Numbered from the stretch's first letter, positions 1-11,544 are shown. The stretch is 64,000 nucleotides of DNA from Coptis chinensis (GCA_015680905.1 CM027377.1:36852501-36916500); one strand, 5' to 3'. A program made the numbers and translations. Notes: generated by a model not told the origin, from the letters alone.

Positions 1-220
1 ATCATCTCAAATGTCAATAAACACTCCCGCATCATCTCAACTAACACAAACTGAAAAGTAAAGCAAAACCCGCATCATCTCAAATGCCAATAAACACTCC
101 CCGCATCATCTCAACTAACACAAACTGAAAAGTAAAGCAAAACCAGCATCATCTCAAATGCCAATAAACACTCCCCGCATCATCTCGACTAACACAAACA
201 AACCATTTCCATTTCCAACA
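1..220. repeat. Short tandem repeat, about 73-bp unit
   Basis: The segment beginning ATCATCTCAAATG recurs near positions 1, 74 and 148, each time followed by the same AACACTCC, CATCATCTCAACTAACAC and AAGTAAAGCAAAACC blocks. The unit is 73-74 bp with about 2.7 copies and few differences. Each unit holds two copies of the core CGCATCATCTCAA. It lies just past the stop codon of the decayed PMD gene. Confidence 0.85.
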
Positions 221-305
221 CTCGTCCCAACACAAGATAAAAGGAGATAAACTAACCAAACTAACCACTAAACCCTAAACTAACCAAACTCAACATACCT
301 AAATC

Positions 306-2752
306 CTATGCTCCTTCACGATATCGTCCGCCAATGAACTTGCACCGGGTCAAATTGAATGCCTCCATGAACTCGTTCTGTGCATCGTCTGGAATCGCAA
401 TCCCACCCAATTGCAGGCCTTGATTGAGCAAGCGAGAAATTTCATCGACGATGGGGTACTGTCAAAATTAAAACAAAAAACTACATTAGTATATACATTT
501 ACATTTATAAAATACCAAAACAAAACAAAACAAAAATTAACGTTGTAAGATATTAACTCACCAGATTATGATATGGAAGACTCTGTAGGGAGTAGTGACT
601 AAGATGATCAGGGTTTATCATTCGAATATGACTATTGTTTTCGTACCAACTCATGTATCTACTAACACACTCCCATGGATAAGATGGAATGGGTCCTCGT
701 TGTTCAAGTTGAATCAAGTGATTACGCCAATTACTCCGATGGGAAGGCCTTGATATTAAATTTCACATCATACCCGCGTCCGGAAGTAGTTCGCGTCGAG
801 GTCTTTGGTTTTGGGGGATCTGAGGGTACAAACTGCATATGACCCAACCGGACGCGACACCCTCGCAATATTATCTTTGCTCGACATTATCAAGAAAGCA
901 TATAAATCCCTCGAAAAATGCTATTTCATCCACCGGCCGTGTAGCTCGGACTTCAACATAGGGATACCATTCAACCTGTCAAATAGCATATGATCGAGGA
1001 AATTAATCATTAATCACATACTAATAATATCAATTAATAAATAAAACTATTTACATACAAAAATGCTTACATCGGTACAAGTCATATTATCAATGGTGGC
1101 TCGGGTATACTTCAATGCAGCTGTTGTGCTAGCATAAAAAGACTGAGTAACTGAGTACCTATGAGCACGGGACATGCTCAAATGATAGTCCTCATTTGGG
1201 TATGGCCTGAACACTGGGAAGTACTCATAAATCCATGCCTACATTAATATAGACACCGAGTTAATATTGTAATAGATAGATAAAATTGACATTGAAAAGA
1301 AAAACAAAAAAACTAATACCTGTAGGAGAGTGAAATAGCCTGAAACACCCTTCACCTTGGCACTTGTGGCAGTCCCAAGACCCACAGTACAAGTAAGCCA
1401 TGAAAGTCTGCACCCCATAGCGTAGTCTCGATCTCGGCAAATTTGGCGATCTCGGATAACAAATGGGAACTGCGGTTCGGGCGATGTCGGTGAAGGCGGT
1501 ACATCAAAGAAAAATAACAGATAAGCTCTCACAGCAAACGCACCTCTTTTTTAGGTTGGCGCTTCTTCACAACAACCCCATTTCATCCGTAAATCTTCAT
1601 CATTTACCTTCCCAAAAATCGCTTCATCAAGAAATCCATCCTAACTTTGGAAGTGAACTTATTGGATTTCATCTCCGCATCTATCTTATCCATGGGTATG
1701 CCAAGATTTTTGTGGAGGAGTCTTTTTAATGCGTTCCAAGGTCAAATCGGTGTCCCCGACCCACCGCTTTTGCCTCGATCGAACTCCTAAGAGTTGGGAA
1801 ACATCGTCCAACGTGATTGTCATCTCCCCCACGGCATATGAAGCGTGTTAGTCTCGGATGCCACCTCTCCACAAATGCGAGACCAACCACGGGATCCTGA
1901 TGCTGTATACACCTAAGACCCGAGCACATAAAGTCGGTCCTTTGAAGCTCCACGTGAAAAGTAGAACGGTCGAACACTCTCCGATGATATCCCATTGTAC
2001 CAACTTGTTTAGGTGCCCATGGCACTTCAACACCCCTCTCCGCCTAAAACAACAAAAACTTAGTATTAATGTATGCACAAGTTTAGTAATACAAAATTTA
2101 AATACTAATAGACACTATATGATAATATTACCTGCCCCTCCCAAACATCGGAGCCGCGTGCCTTTGCATAGTCATACAACGGATGTGACACACAAGGGCC
2201 ACCTCCATAAACACCTCTCTTGAACTCTAAGTCATTGTTAGACTTTCTCACAATATTCACTTTGGAGGTATGCAGTACATGGACTTCCTCGTCATCCTCG
2301 TCATCCTCCTCCTCCTCCGCGTCCTCTTCCTCCTCGTCAGTCTCCTCTTCTGCATCATCAACACCCTCTTCTTCACTATCAGCATGACTTAGAACTACAC
2401 TCTTCCCATGATCCATATTTACGTCATCGTCATCGTCATCTACATCTACATCTACATCTACATCTAAATCTAAATCTACATCTACATCTACATCTACATC
2501 TACATCACTCAGAACTGTCCCCTTTCTTCTCTTTTGATTTCCTAACTCTACACCACTTACAACATTACTGGGATCATCCGCTTTCCGATCCCCTCTACGA
2601 ACTGATGGCGAAGTGGTTGTTCTCCTTCCTCTCTTTTTCTCAGGCTCCTCATCGCGACCCGAACTACTACTCCCCCCACCTAACAACTTCTTAGCACCCG
2701 TGAAAACACTTTTTGCTGCATTCTTCACATTCACATTCTTTGTTTGAGGCAT
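306..2752 (-). pseudogene. Plant mobile domain (PMD, MAIN/MAIL-like) protein, decayed
   Basis: Read on the minus strand, this is a multi-exon gene of the PMD class (aminotransferase-like plant mobile domain). Family members include MAIN/MAIL1-type nuclear proteins and transposon-borne copies. Exon 1 (2752-2132) starts MPQTKNVNVK and encodes a basic Ser/Gly stretch, a DVDVDV run and a Glu/Asp-rich stretch; it ends at a CAG|GTAATA donor. Exon 2 resumes in phase at 2043. It shows the PMD signatures VERWHP, MPWGEMTITLDDVSQLLG, VRAYLL and KVKGVSGYFTLLQ. Later exons (1238-1071, and from 975) give AWIYEYFPVFRPYPNEDY and MSWYENNSHIRMINPDHL; the last ends in FIGGRYREGA and a stop at 306-308. The frame breaks at about 1860, where one base is missing between HP and ETN, and again near 1590-1625, 1530, 1440 and 900. 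It is therefore a pseudogene, or very badly mis-sequenced. Whether it was a host gene or transposon cargo cannot be told here. Confidence 0.84.
2440..2510. repeat. Hexanucleotide microsatellite coding for Asp-Val repeats
   Basis: A run of TCTACA-type hexamers (with TCTAAA variants) lies inside exon 1 of the PMD pseudogene. On the minus strand it reads as alternating Asp-Val/Asp-Leu codons, next to GAC/GAT-rich and GAG-rich stretches. It is a slippage-prone acidic low-complexity segment. Confidence 0.85.
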
Positions 2753-3171
2753 TGCTACAAAATAAATAGGAGTTAAAAATAAGACATTCAACTAATTCAA
2801 ATTGTTGCAATACCAACGTGAAAAAACAAAAAACGAAATAAGGCGGTGTGCATGCCAATCTATATCTAAGGTGTGCATGTATCTAGGCAAACTATACTCC
2901 TCTATTAAATGCCCCCTCCACACACTAACAAAAAAAACCCAATCTAATTCAAGCATGCAAAATCGACTAGGAAAACTTTGCAAGAACGACTCATGTAAAA
3001 CTTTAAAGCCGCCATGGAGATAATGAACATCGAAAAAAGAAGCACATTTGTAAAACGAAAATAGTCGACGCGGCATAAGAGAAAGACAATATAAGAGCTG
3101 AAGCTCGATGGGGAAAATGAAAGGGCCATAATCTCACGAGTGGAGGAACAAAGAAAGACCAACATCAAAGG
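2753..3171. other. Upstream flank of the PMD pseudogene
   Basis: AT-rich sequence between the PMD start codon and the hAT insertion. Short open frames exist on both strands, but none resembles a known protein. A promoter would be expected here, but no element is clear enough to call. Confidence 0.4.
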
Positions 3172-3829
3172 TAGGGCTGGTCATGAGACTCGGTGCTCGG
3201 CTCGTTTTGAGATCGGCTCGTGCTCGCTCATGAAAAAATATGGGTCAAATATGAGCTTAGTTTTAGGCTCGTTTTGAGTTCGAGTTCGAGTCGAATACGA
3301 GTCGAGTAGCTCGCGAGCTACTCGCTATTTTATTATTATTTTTTTCTATATATCATTATATATCATATGTGATCCAGAAAAATACCCAGGCCCATAAACA
3401 TATTAACCTACAATGTAAAACCCTAAAAAATAGCCGCATTATCTCAAAAGTTAAAAACACATTCCAAAGCACCAAAATTTAATGGCGGTTCTCAAAAACC
3501 TTATAATTCAAACACCACCAACACCGTCTCAAAGCTAATCATTAATCAACTCATATCAAAACTAATGAACTTCAATTTCATCATTCTCATAGTTGTTTTT
3601 ATCTGGTAAATTTCACTTCTTTTCATATTCTTTTTGTAATTAAACTTTGTTACCATCATCACTTACAACTTCATTATGGTTTTTGTTATGTTAGGGTTTC
3701 TTAGATTGTGATTCGAACTAGAAATTCTGAATTGTATGTTTAATATTTGATATTTAGTTTAGTTCCATGTGTTTTTCTTGGTTTTATTTTCTTAAAATCT
3801 TATAATTTCAATGTTGGTTTTAACTAGAT

Positions 3830-4141
3830 ATGCTCGAGCAAATGGCTTCAAATTCTGTTCCTCCTTCAACAGCTAGTAGCGTCATTGATGCCGAAAATGT
3901 TATTAACGTAAGTGGTGATGATGGAACTGATCATGTTGAATCTGCAAAGACTACAAACAAGAGGAAGACGTCGACAGCATGGGAAGATTTTTCTGAAGTA
4001 AATGAGGATGGACGAAAGAAGGCTAAGTGTAACCATTGTTTTAAAAAGCTTGTTGTTGTTACAGGATCCACCACTAGCCTTCTTAGGCACCAAAAGACAT
4101 GCGTGATTCGGAAAACTAGCAAGTCAGGTAACCTCTTTTAG
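3830..4141 (+). pseudogene. hAT transposase N-terminus with BED zinc finger
   Basis: The open frame starts MLEQMASNSV and reads 103 codons, perhaps only to the splice-like site TCAG|GTAACC at 4128. Residues 44-90 match a zf-BED finger: TSTAWEDFSEV, then KCNHCFKKLV (Cys-x2-Cys) and LLRHQKTC (His-x4-Cys). BED fingers bind DNA at the N-terminus of hAT transposases and related regulators. The downstream catalytic domain that normally follows is absent, so this is a truncated transposase. An upstream leader with an AT-rich intron-like stretch precedes it. Confidence 0.8.
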
Positions 4142-4198
4142 TTTGTACGCGTGTGAGTTGAAGTTTTACAACATCTAAACTTAAAAGAATTTCTTAGG
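4129..4198. repeat. 70-bp direct repeat, left copy
   Basis: This segment (from TAACCTCTTTTAG to TTCTTAGG) is repeated at 5024-5091 with only a few differences. The two copies bracket the LINE-derived segment inside the hAT element. Confidence 0.9.
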
Positions 4199-5023
4199 CC
4201 ATAAGCTTTTATTAAGAGGTGGGACTTTTTCACAGCCTTTAAAGCTTTGTGGAATACTGCTGCTAGCAATCAAGGTATGTCATCAAGCATCAATAAACCA
4301 ACTTTGAAAGCCTGCGGCCGAGTTCGATTATTTACGTGGAAGGCTTACATGAACATGGCCCACTAAAGCCACTATTGCTTTGAGAATGCATAAATGAAAC
4401 CCAATGTGCCCCTTATGCAAGAAGGAAGGCTGAAACTATTTCACATATCCTTCTCTCTTGTTCATTCTCTAGCAGATTGTGGTATGCATCTCGATCATGC
4501 ATCAAACCGCCTACTTGGACTTGAAGAGAATGGGTGGAATTTGGTGGTACTTTCGGTTCCAGGCCTTAAAAGCATGAAAGAGAGCTTTATCAAATATAAA
4601 GCTATTACGATCCGGGAAATAATGAGGCATAGAAATGATGTTGTCTTTGATTGATCTAAACTAAACCATTCGTGATCCTCGAGAACACTTTCGAATTATG
4701 TGGACGGATATTTAGAACTTTGGTGCAAAGCGTATATAAACCTATTAAGAAATCTAATGGAGGTGTTGTAGGTTGGTGTCCTCTCGAATTCATTGGGTCA
4801 AAGTGCATTTTGATCACGGCAGCTCGTGTTATCAATGGCAAGGGTAGTGCTTTCTGCTGTAAGGCGAGAGCGGAGGATGGCGGTTTTTGATAGCGGCTAG
4901 AGCTAAGCCTTTCTTAGTCGATCTAGTGAGGAGCCCGAAAGTTGAAGGCTGCAGAATGGAGTCGTAACAAGCGAGATCCTTTTCATTATTTATTGTTGCC
5001 TTTCAACAATTTGTTTTCATGTC
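4199..5023 (+). pseudogene. Decayed LINE (non-LTR) fragment: zf-RVT and RNase H
   Basis: Reading across several frames gives FFTAFKALWN, VRLFTWKAYMN and then CPLCKK, ISHILLSCSFSSRLW. This is the layout of the zf-RVT zinc-binding region that follows the reverse transcriptase in plant L1-like LINEs. Further on come IMRHRNDVVFD and VYKPIKKSNGGVVGWCP, then AARVINGKGSAF and ARAEDGGF, resembling the start of the LINE RNase H domain. Stops and frameshifts are frequent, there is no poly(A) tail, and no reverse transcriptase core is present. It is a dead internal fragment carried inside the hAT element. Confidence 0.7.
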
Positions 5024-5091
5024 TAACCTCTTTTAGTTTATGCATGTGAGTTGAAGTTTTACAACATCTAAACTTAAAAGAATTTCTTAGG
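5024..5091. repeat. 70-bp direct repeat, right copy
   Basis: Second copy of the repeat at 4129-4198, at the right edge of the LINE-derived segment. It differs at a handful of positions (for example TTTATGCATG for TTTGTACGCG). Confidence 0.9.
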
Positions 5092-5762
5092 TAACGTTTA
5101 TTTGATTTTGTAGCATATCAATTTTAGTAACTAGACATGTGATTAAGCGTATTATTATTATTGTAGGTTTTCTTTTTGGGTGTGCCATAGTTGATACTCA
5201 TGGTGGCGGTGAGAAGTTAAAGTGTTGGGACTTGCAACAAATGTAGAAACAATTGAACCAAACAAGAGTGTTGCAGCCAATAAAGTTAGAAAATAGAGAT
5301 ATGGCAAAAGTGATTTTGTCATAATTTTGGCTATCTATTTTATAAGTGTTGGTATGTAATAGCTTTTTGTAATGTTTTGGATGTTGATGGTAGTTTGGAT
5401 CGCTTCCTACATTGTGAAAACTGAAATGTAATACGTTTTTGGAATTTTTGTACTTAAATCATACAAAAATGGGGTTTATTCAACAATTTTGAGTATATAT
5501 GCCCATCGTTTCCGGATGCAAGCTCATGACCTACGAGTCTCGAGCTCGAGCAGTCGAGCTTCACTCGAGCTCGTTTTGTAAAACGAGTCGAGTCGAGTCG
5601 AGCTCGAGCTAATTATAATTCAAATCGAGTCGAGTTTGAGCACAAAGTGGAGCTCGACATTGAGTTTGACCTCGGCTCGAACTCGACTCGAAAACTCACG
5701 AGCCGAATCTGAGCATGCCAATACTCGGCTCGCTCGACTCGATGACCACCCCTAATCAAAGG

Positions 5763-6729
5763 GGAACAACTGTCGATACTCGATCTTAAGTCTCTAACTC
5801 AAAAACTAAATTGATTTATCAGTATACATTATTTTTATTTTTATTATTTTTGGGTAAATTTTATCAGTAATTCAGTATACATGAGTATGTACTGTTTTGC
5901 TATTGATGTTGTTCCAAAGGATGTGTAAGCTAATAAATCAAAGGAACACTTATATGAAGCTCAACAGCATAGAGTTACTCATGACTTTTGGCGAGGATGA
6001 TCTACACATCGTGGTCTCGTGGAGATCGTCGTAGCAAAAACTTATTACTTACCTTGTTTTGACCTGAAAGGTGTCAGTACTATTAACATGAATTCTATAA
6101 GAATTATCTGTACTTATATTATATATTTTTCTTGTAATAAAATAACAGATTGGATGACATGGATTCTATAATAAAAGATACCATCTTGGCATCTTCCATA
6201 TTCCAATCATTAACGACTTTCATAGAGTTCAACCACCAGTAACATAACTAGTTGAAACTTGGGATAAGTGAGAGCAAAAGTAAGAGTCAATTGAAGCTCC
6301 GCGATATCATTGTTTATTATATTTTTCTTAATAATCAGAAATTAGATGTTACTTGGGTTGTGACAAAACCGACCTCGTCCACATTACATCCTTTCTTGTG
6401 AAGTGTGACTGGAACACTACTAACAAAGTTCCCGAGGGAAAGTGCAACATGAAAGCCCTATAACTTAATGGAGACTATGGGCACCCTGTAAAGGGATTAT
6501 GGGGATGGATGTGGATCTTACGGAACGTATCTATATATATCCGCTATACTTGCAAAAATATAAATTTTGTTATACTCGAAATCTTGTGAAACTTGTGTTA
6601 GATGGATGACCACTAGCTAGGTTCAAATTTTTATTTTGGTTTTCATGCATTCTTAACTTCATTTTAAGAATGGGTGATATCAACAGGGAAAGTACAAAAT
6701 GGGTGTCTAGAATTCAAAAGAATTGAATT

Positions 6730-6778
<49 letters not shown>

Positions 6779-7061
6779 GAAAGATAGAACAGTTACCTGA
6801 AACAGAGCTATGTATTTATTTTGAATCAAGCAAGCAGTACTCCAGTCGATATGGCCTCAAATAAAAATCTAGTGATATCAATAGGAGAGACAATAAGTTC
6901 ATAACTTCATTGTTTGATTGAATGATTTATTTATTTTGAACTTGGATAAACATAACATTGATGTCTCTGTCTCCATTTCTATAAATCAAAAAAATTAAAA
7001 ATATAAATAACTTAAACAGTCAAAAATCCCAATGTACATAAACAGTGTAAATAACTTAAAC
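5763..7061. other. Intergenic DNA with a 46-A run
   Basis: No gene is recognised. At 6731-6776 there is an uninterrupted run of 46 A after AATTGAATTC, which could be the tail of a retroposed transcript on the plus strand. No matching target duplication or source sequence was found. Confidence 0.5.
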
Positions 7062-7998
7062 ATCAAAACTTCGGCAGAGTTCACGAACTCCCTAGTTCAA
7101 AACTCGATATAGAATTCAAAACTCGGCGAGTTCACGAATATGCTAGTTCACCAAACTCGGCGAGTTCACCGAATATGCTAGTTCACCAACTCGACAGAGT
7201 TCAAAACTCTAACAGAGTTCAAAACTCTGAAAGAGTTCACCGAACTCTGCCAGAGTTCAAAACTCTGATAGAATTCAAAACTCTGCCAGAGTTCACCGAA
7301 TATGCTAGTTCACGAAGTCTGAAAGAGTTCAAAACTTCGATAGAGTTCACCGAACTCGGCGAGTTCAAAACTCGATAGAATTCAAAACTCGACGAGTTCA
7401 CCGAATATGCTAGTTCACCGAACTCTAACAGAGTTCAAAACTCTGATAGAGTTCACCGAACTCTGACAGAGTTCAAAACTCTAATAGAATTCAAAACTCT
7501 GACAGAGTTCACCGAATATGCTAGTTCACCGAACTCTGACATAGTTCAAAACTCTGATAGAGTTCACCGAATATGCTAGTTCACCGAACTCTAACAGAGT
7601 TCAAAACTCTGATAGAGTTCACCGAACTCTGACAGAGTTCACCGAATATGCTAGTTCACCGAACTCTGCCAGAGTTCAAAACTATGATAGAGTTCACCAA
7701 CTCGACAAAGTTCAAAACTCGGCGAGTTCACCGAATATGCTAGTTCACCGAACTCGAAAAGTTCAAAACTCGATAGAGTTCACCGAACTCGGCGAGTTCA
7801 CCGAATATGCTAGTTCACCGAACTCTAACGAACTCTGTCGAGTTCGGTGAACTCTAACAGTTTCAAAACTCGATAGAGTTCACCGAACTTCGGCGAGTTC
7901 ACCGAATATGCTAGTTCACGAACTTCGACAGAGTTCAAAACTCGATAGAGTTCACCGAATATGCTACTTCACGAACTCGGACGAGTTCAAAACTCTTC
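7062..7998. repeat. Palindrome-rich minisatellite (GAACTC...GAGTTC)
   Basis: About 940 bp made almost entirely of two alternating modules. One is a short palindrome such as GAACTCTGACAGAGTTC, or a half of it (AACTCTGATAGAGTTC). The other is a spacer containing CACCGAATATGCTAGTTCACC, which recurs roughly ten times. Modules are shuffled rather than in a fixed period. Shorter variants (GAACTCGGCGAGTTC) occur at both ends. Most units can fold on themselves. An uninterrupted frame at 7175-7378 is a by-product of the repeat and not a gene. Confidence 0.9.
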
Positions 7999-8744
7999 TG
8001 AGAATCGACATGAAGAATATTTTTTTGGTAATTTAGGATTTTGATTGCATAGCGAAAAGGTTTTCCGGATAGATATATGATGAGCGAAAGTTATCATGCT
8101 TATGTTGGTTGTCGTTCTATTAACTTTGGTGGTTGCCCAAAAGCAAACGTATGTCTCTCTTGAACATAGTGGATCCAATGGTCCGACAACTCTCGACTCT
8201 GACGAATTGTATATATGGTTCTACTTCTTTAGAACCCGGTTTGCATACGAGAACCTGTCTAGAAGAGGAATCAACTCCAAGGGTACCTCTACCATGTTGT
8301 ATGCTTATTGCTTAGGCACCAATCAAATGTGCCACATTTGCTACCATATATGCATATAGGTAGATTGGCTGCGCGTTTCTTTTCCTCATCGGTGCTAATG
8401 TTCCTCAAAATCTTAGTTATTACTTACTACTCACGGATTTTCACTATTGCAGTTTGATGGACAAATACTCGCCAAAATCATCTATCCACTTAGTATACTC
8501 AACGGGGAAAAAAAATGGGTTACTCGACTCCTCAAAACGCACAAGTCCGAGTCGTGCTTACAAGTTTACAAGGACTAAAATACTACAAGATACAACACAC
8601 TTTTTTCTGAACCAATTGATACAATGTACATCAAGTAACTAACCAATTTATACAAATACGATTTCAGGCCAAAGTAGAGAATAAAATGTGTTAATGGAAG
8701 CATACCTTAATTAGAACTCGAGAGAGAGTGAAGTTTAGAGAGCT
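7999..8744. other. Intergenic DNA, unrecognised
   Basis: A plus-strand frame at 8096-8359 begins with a hydrophobic stretch (MLMLVVVLLTLVVAQ) that mimics a signal peptide, but the rest matches nothing I know. There is no splice or codon pattern to support it. No other feature was seen. Confidence 0.3.
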
Positions 8745-8902
8745 CAGGTGGTCGTTAATGGCGATGGAAATATGTAATTACTATAGTCGATCCCTCTTTT
8801 TTTTTGCTAGATCTGTTTTTTTAGGTGGTCGTTAATGGTGATGGAATTGGGTTCTGATAAAGTCGATCCCTCTTTTTTTTTTTGTTAGATCGGTTTTTTT
8901 TT
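8745..8902. repeat. Tandem duplication, about 78 bp x 2
   Basis: AGGTGGTCGTTAATGG, then GTCGATCCCTC, a T run and TTAGATC occur twice in direct succession (8745-8822 and 8823-8902). The differences are few, mostly in T-run length. Confidence 0.85.
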
Positions 8903-9041
8903 TTTCTTTTTTTGAGAAGATGATGAGGAAAATACGTTTTTACCCTCATTGAGATCTTCAGATCTTGAGGGCGAGATCCGGCGGCTCAAGAGAAGAGTGA
9001 GATAAGAGTGTCACTATAAGAGTGGCACTCTAGACAAACCG

Positions 9042-9044
<3 letters not shown>

Positions 9045-9071
<27 letters not shown>
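9045..9071. repeat. (TA)n microsatellite
   Basis: Pure alternating TA of about 26 bp. Confidence 0.9.
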
Positions 9072-9073
<2 letters not shown>

Positions 9074-9134
9074 CACCTACAATGTGTTTTCACACGTCGT
9101 TTTTTCGTTTTTTAAATTTTGTCCTTGCCAAACA

Positions 9135-9330
9135 CTATTATTACAACCCATACCACATTCCATGCCATCTGAAATTTCGACAATGTCATTGGAAATTTTG
9201 GACAAATTTTCACACTATTATTACAACCCATGCCACATCCTATGCCATCCGAAATTTCGACAATTTCATCCGAAATTTCGATAATTCCACCTGAAATTTC
9301 GACAATTTCATTATAAATTCTAGACAAATT
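9135..9330. repeat. Degenerate tandem repeat with GAAATTTCGACAATTTC core
   Basis: A unit of about 80 bp (ACTATTATTACAACCC, CATGCCATC, GAAATTTCGACAA, GACAAATTTTC) is repeated about 1.3 times. It is followed by several 21-bp repeats of CATCCGAAATTTCGACAATT. Open frames here on both strands come from the repeat. Confidence 0.75.
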
Positions 9331-9364
9331 TTCAGATTTTTTTTTTATCCCGACAAATTTAACA

Positions 9365-9916
9365 TACATAGTCTAAATTAGTGGTTTAGTGGCATAGTTA
9401 GCAATTCGTAATACGGCAAAAATTCGATACGGAAAATATTCAAATAAAATTCGAGCTTCGATAAGAATTTGTTTTTTCAATTCGGATAAAAAAAAAAAGG
9501 AAACGGCAATTAAAAAAAATGGAAACCGCAAAAGTTCGGGTTTATAAGTAATTCAAGTATAATACGAAACTAAAAATAAAAAATTACGATAAAATTTGAC
9601 AACATACTCAACAAACTTATAGTGAAAATACGAATAATTCACGAATTAATGATTTCTTGTCGAATTAATGAATTATTCTGTATCATTGACAAATACGACT
9701 TTTTTAAACGTTTTCCGAATTAAACAAATAATTCGCCGAATTGCTAACTATAGTTAGTGGGACCTCCTTACATCTAGAGCAACAATCGGGTTGGAGATTC
9801 AAATTTGAATTTTGGAATCGTGGTTTTTTATTGATTCGATTGATTTCAGTTTCGGATATGTAGCATAAAATAAGTGTGAAAAACAATAGGCGCATCGCGC
9901 GTGCCAGAATAGGTTT
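9365..9916. other. AT-rich intergenic DNA
   Basis: No gene is recognised. Numerous ATTCG/CGAATT words give a locally repetitive feel, without a clear unit. Confidence 0.4.
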
Positions 9917-9947
9917 CACGCTCATCAGCGCGTGCCCAGAATGCTAG
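9917..9947 (+). mobile_element. Possible Helitron 3' terminus
   Basis: A GC-rich hairpin (CACGC, 8-nt loop, GCGTG) is followed 9 nt later by CTAG and then T. That matches the Helitron 3' end rule: a hairpin, a short spacer, then CTRR, with insertion before T. No TC-starting 5' end or Rep/helicase coding was found, so the extent of any element is unknown. Confidence 0.35.
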
Positions 9948-9950
9948 TAT

Positions 9951-9954
<4 letters not shown>

Positions 9955-9980
<26 letters not shown>
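9955..9980. repeat. (GA)n microsatellite
   Basis: Pure AG dinucleotide run of about 26 bp, just right of the possible Helitron end. Confidence 0.9.
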
Positions 9981-9982
<2 letters not shown>

Positions 9983-11485
9983 TAAAGACAGACCCACACA
10001 TACCCTAGTCTGAAGGCTCATCAACCCCGAAAGGAACCTAGTCCGAAGGCTTGTTAGGAACCACAACCCAATTATACTTGCATTTTACCAATTACCAATA
10101 GGAGTACAAACATTTCTCTATTTTGTACGAAGTACGAAAATTGCAATCCGAGCATAGTGCAGATTCACTATGTCCTTAAGACAGATTTTTACCCTCACGG
10201 TGCTTCAAGATTGGATGGGAAACTGTCTCCCAAGATAGAACAAATTTTTCCTTCTATGAAAAGCAGCATTTTAATTTCACAGAATCAGTAAACTTAATAT
10301 TGTGTTTTGACTAAGACCAGAGAAGTTGAAAGAGACAACAGAGAGGTTGAAAGAGATGTCTCTTCATGCAAAAACGTCCGATATTTAGGGTGCACCTTTT
10401 CTGCATAAAACAACGTTTCAAATTGTTGTCTCTTTCCAAAGGTTGCTCTTTTTCGATATAATGCAACAACGTTTCATACCGTTGCACATTCCGTCTCCAC
10501 AGAAAATTAGTGGTACCCCTTATGGCCCAACCCAATTAGGCATTATAAACTTAACAACTCTTTGGTTTTCTTCCCATGTGGGACTAAATGTTTTTCTTAG
10601 CCATTTCATTTCATGTGGGTTAATTTGGAAGACAAATTACTCATTCATTTCTCAATGGATTTGTGCAAATTCAAGTTCCATGTGTTCCCTACACTTTGAA
10701 CTTTTCATTGCACATCTATTTTTCTAACTAGGCTCTCGCTGATGCTCTATTTTGTGTAGACCCAACCGCCTCCACCTTGTCTATGAAGAAGAGTAACTTT
10801 GTATAGACCAAACCGCCTCGTACCAACTCCGATCGGGTCATTAGCTATGATGAAGAGTAATTTTCACCCTCTAGACGGATTCTAATTTCGCTTGTGTTGC
10901 TAAATGATGGCTATGCGGCTAACCACTTTATTTTGACGTGGTCCAGCATCAGAATCCAATTTATTCATTTCTGCACTCAGTGCAGACCAACAATATTGAA
11001 TTAGTTTGATGTTTTTGCTTCATACTTCCAAGCATATACTATATGATGAGAGGTTGAAGCCAGTTCTGGTATGATATAGAAAGGATAACATTTATAACTT
11101 AGATTATAACATTTATAACTTAGATTTTCAAATCTTGATAAGATAATAAATTTGAGTTATGGCTTGACATTGACATTTATTCTGTTTTCCCATCTTGGGT
11201 TTAATTTTCTTTATGCTATCAATTATTTTATAGCCGTAAGTAGGTTTGTGTCATTTTCTGATTTCGTTCTGAGCAACGACATCTACAGAAGGTTGTTTTC
11301 CTGTCTCTTTCCGTATTTTTTGTTGCATTATGGTAATTTAGATGAAAGCAGTCCCCAAATTCTACAAAGATTCTAGCAGCAAACGTATAATTCTACCCGT
11401 AGTACTAAGATTCCTATTAAGCCACAAAGACAGAAAGAACACTACTGACGCATACTATCAAGTCAAAACACATAAATGACAACTT

Positions 11486-11544
<59 letters not shown>

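Larger units (their letters stand above)
3172..5754 (+). mobile_element. hAT-superfamily DNA transposon, non-autonomous, 2.58 kb
   Basis: The ends are TAGGGCTGGTCATGAG on the left and, inverted, TAGGGGTGGTCATCGAG on the right. They are flanked by a perfect 8-bp target duplication ATCAAAGG (3164-3171 and 5755-5762), the hAT signature. Both subterminal regions are dense in GAGCTCGA/TCGAGTCGAG motifs in both orientations. The only transposase piece seen is a BED zinc finger (3830-4129). No RNase-H-like catalytic core and no hATC dimerisation domain is visible. The middle is occupied by a decayed LINE fragment. The element would need transposase supplied in trans. Confidence 0.9.

Noticed and set aside
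7175..7378. A 67-codon open frame with repeated FKT/FTE words
   Set aside because: It is a by-product of the minisatellite. The frame has no start context, no family and continues the repeat outside the frame.
7062..7998. CRISPR-like or heat-shock-element-like array
   Set aside because: Repeats are not separated by unique spacers and the genome is a plant nucleus. GAA/TTC spacing does not follow the nGAAnnTTCn rule.
8096..8359. Possible small secreted protein with hydrophobic start
   Set aside because: Only the first 15 residues look signal-like. The rest is unrecognised, and an overlapping frame is equally open.
8940..8972. Hairpin CCCTCA...AGATCT-TC-AGATCTTGAGGG
   Set aside because: A 12-bp stem with a 3-nt bulge is clear, but it is isolated, with no CTRR end or transcript context, so no function can be assigned.
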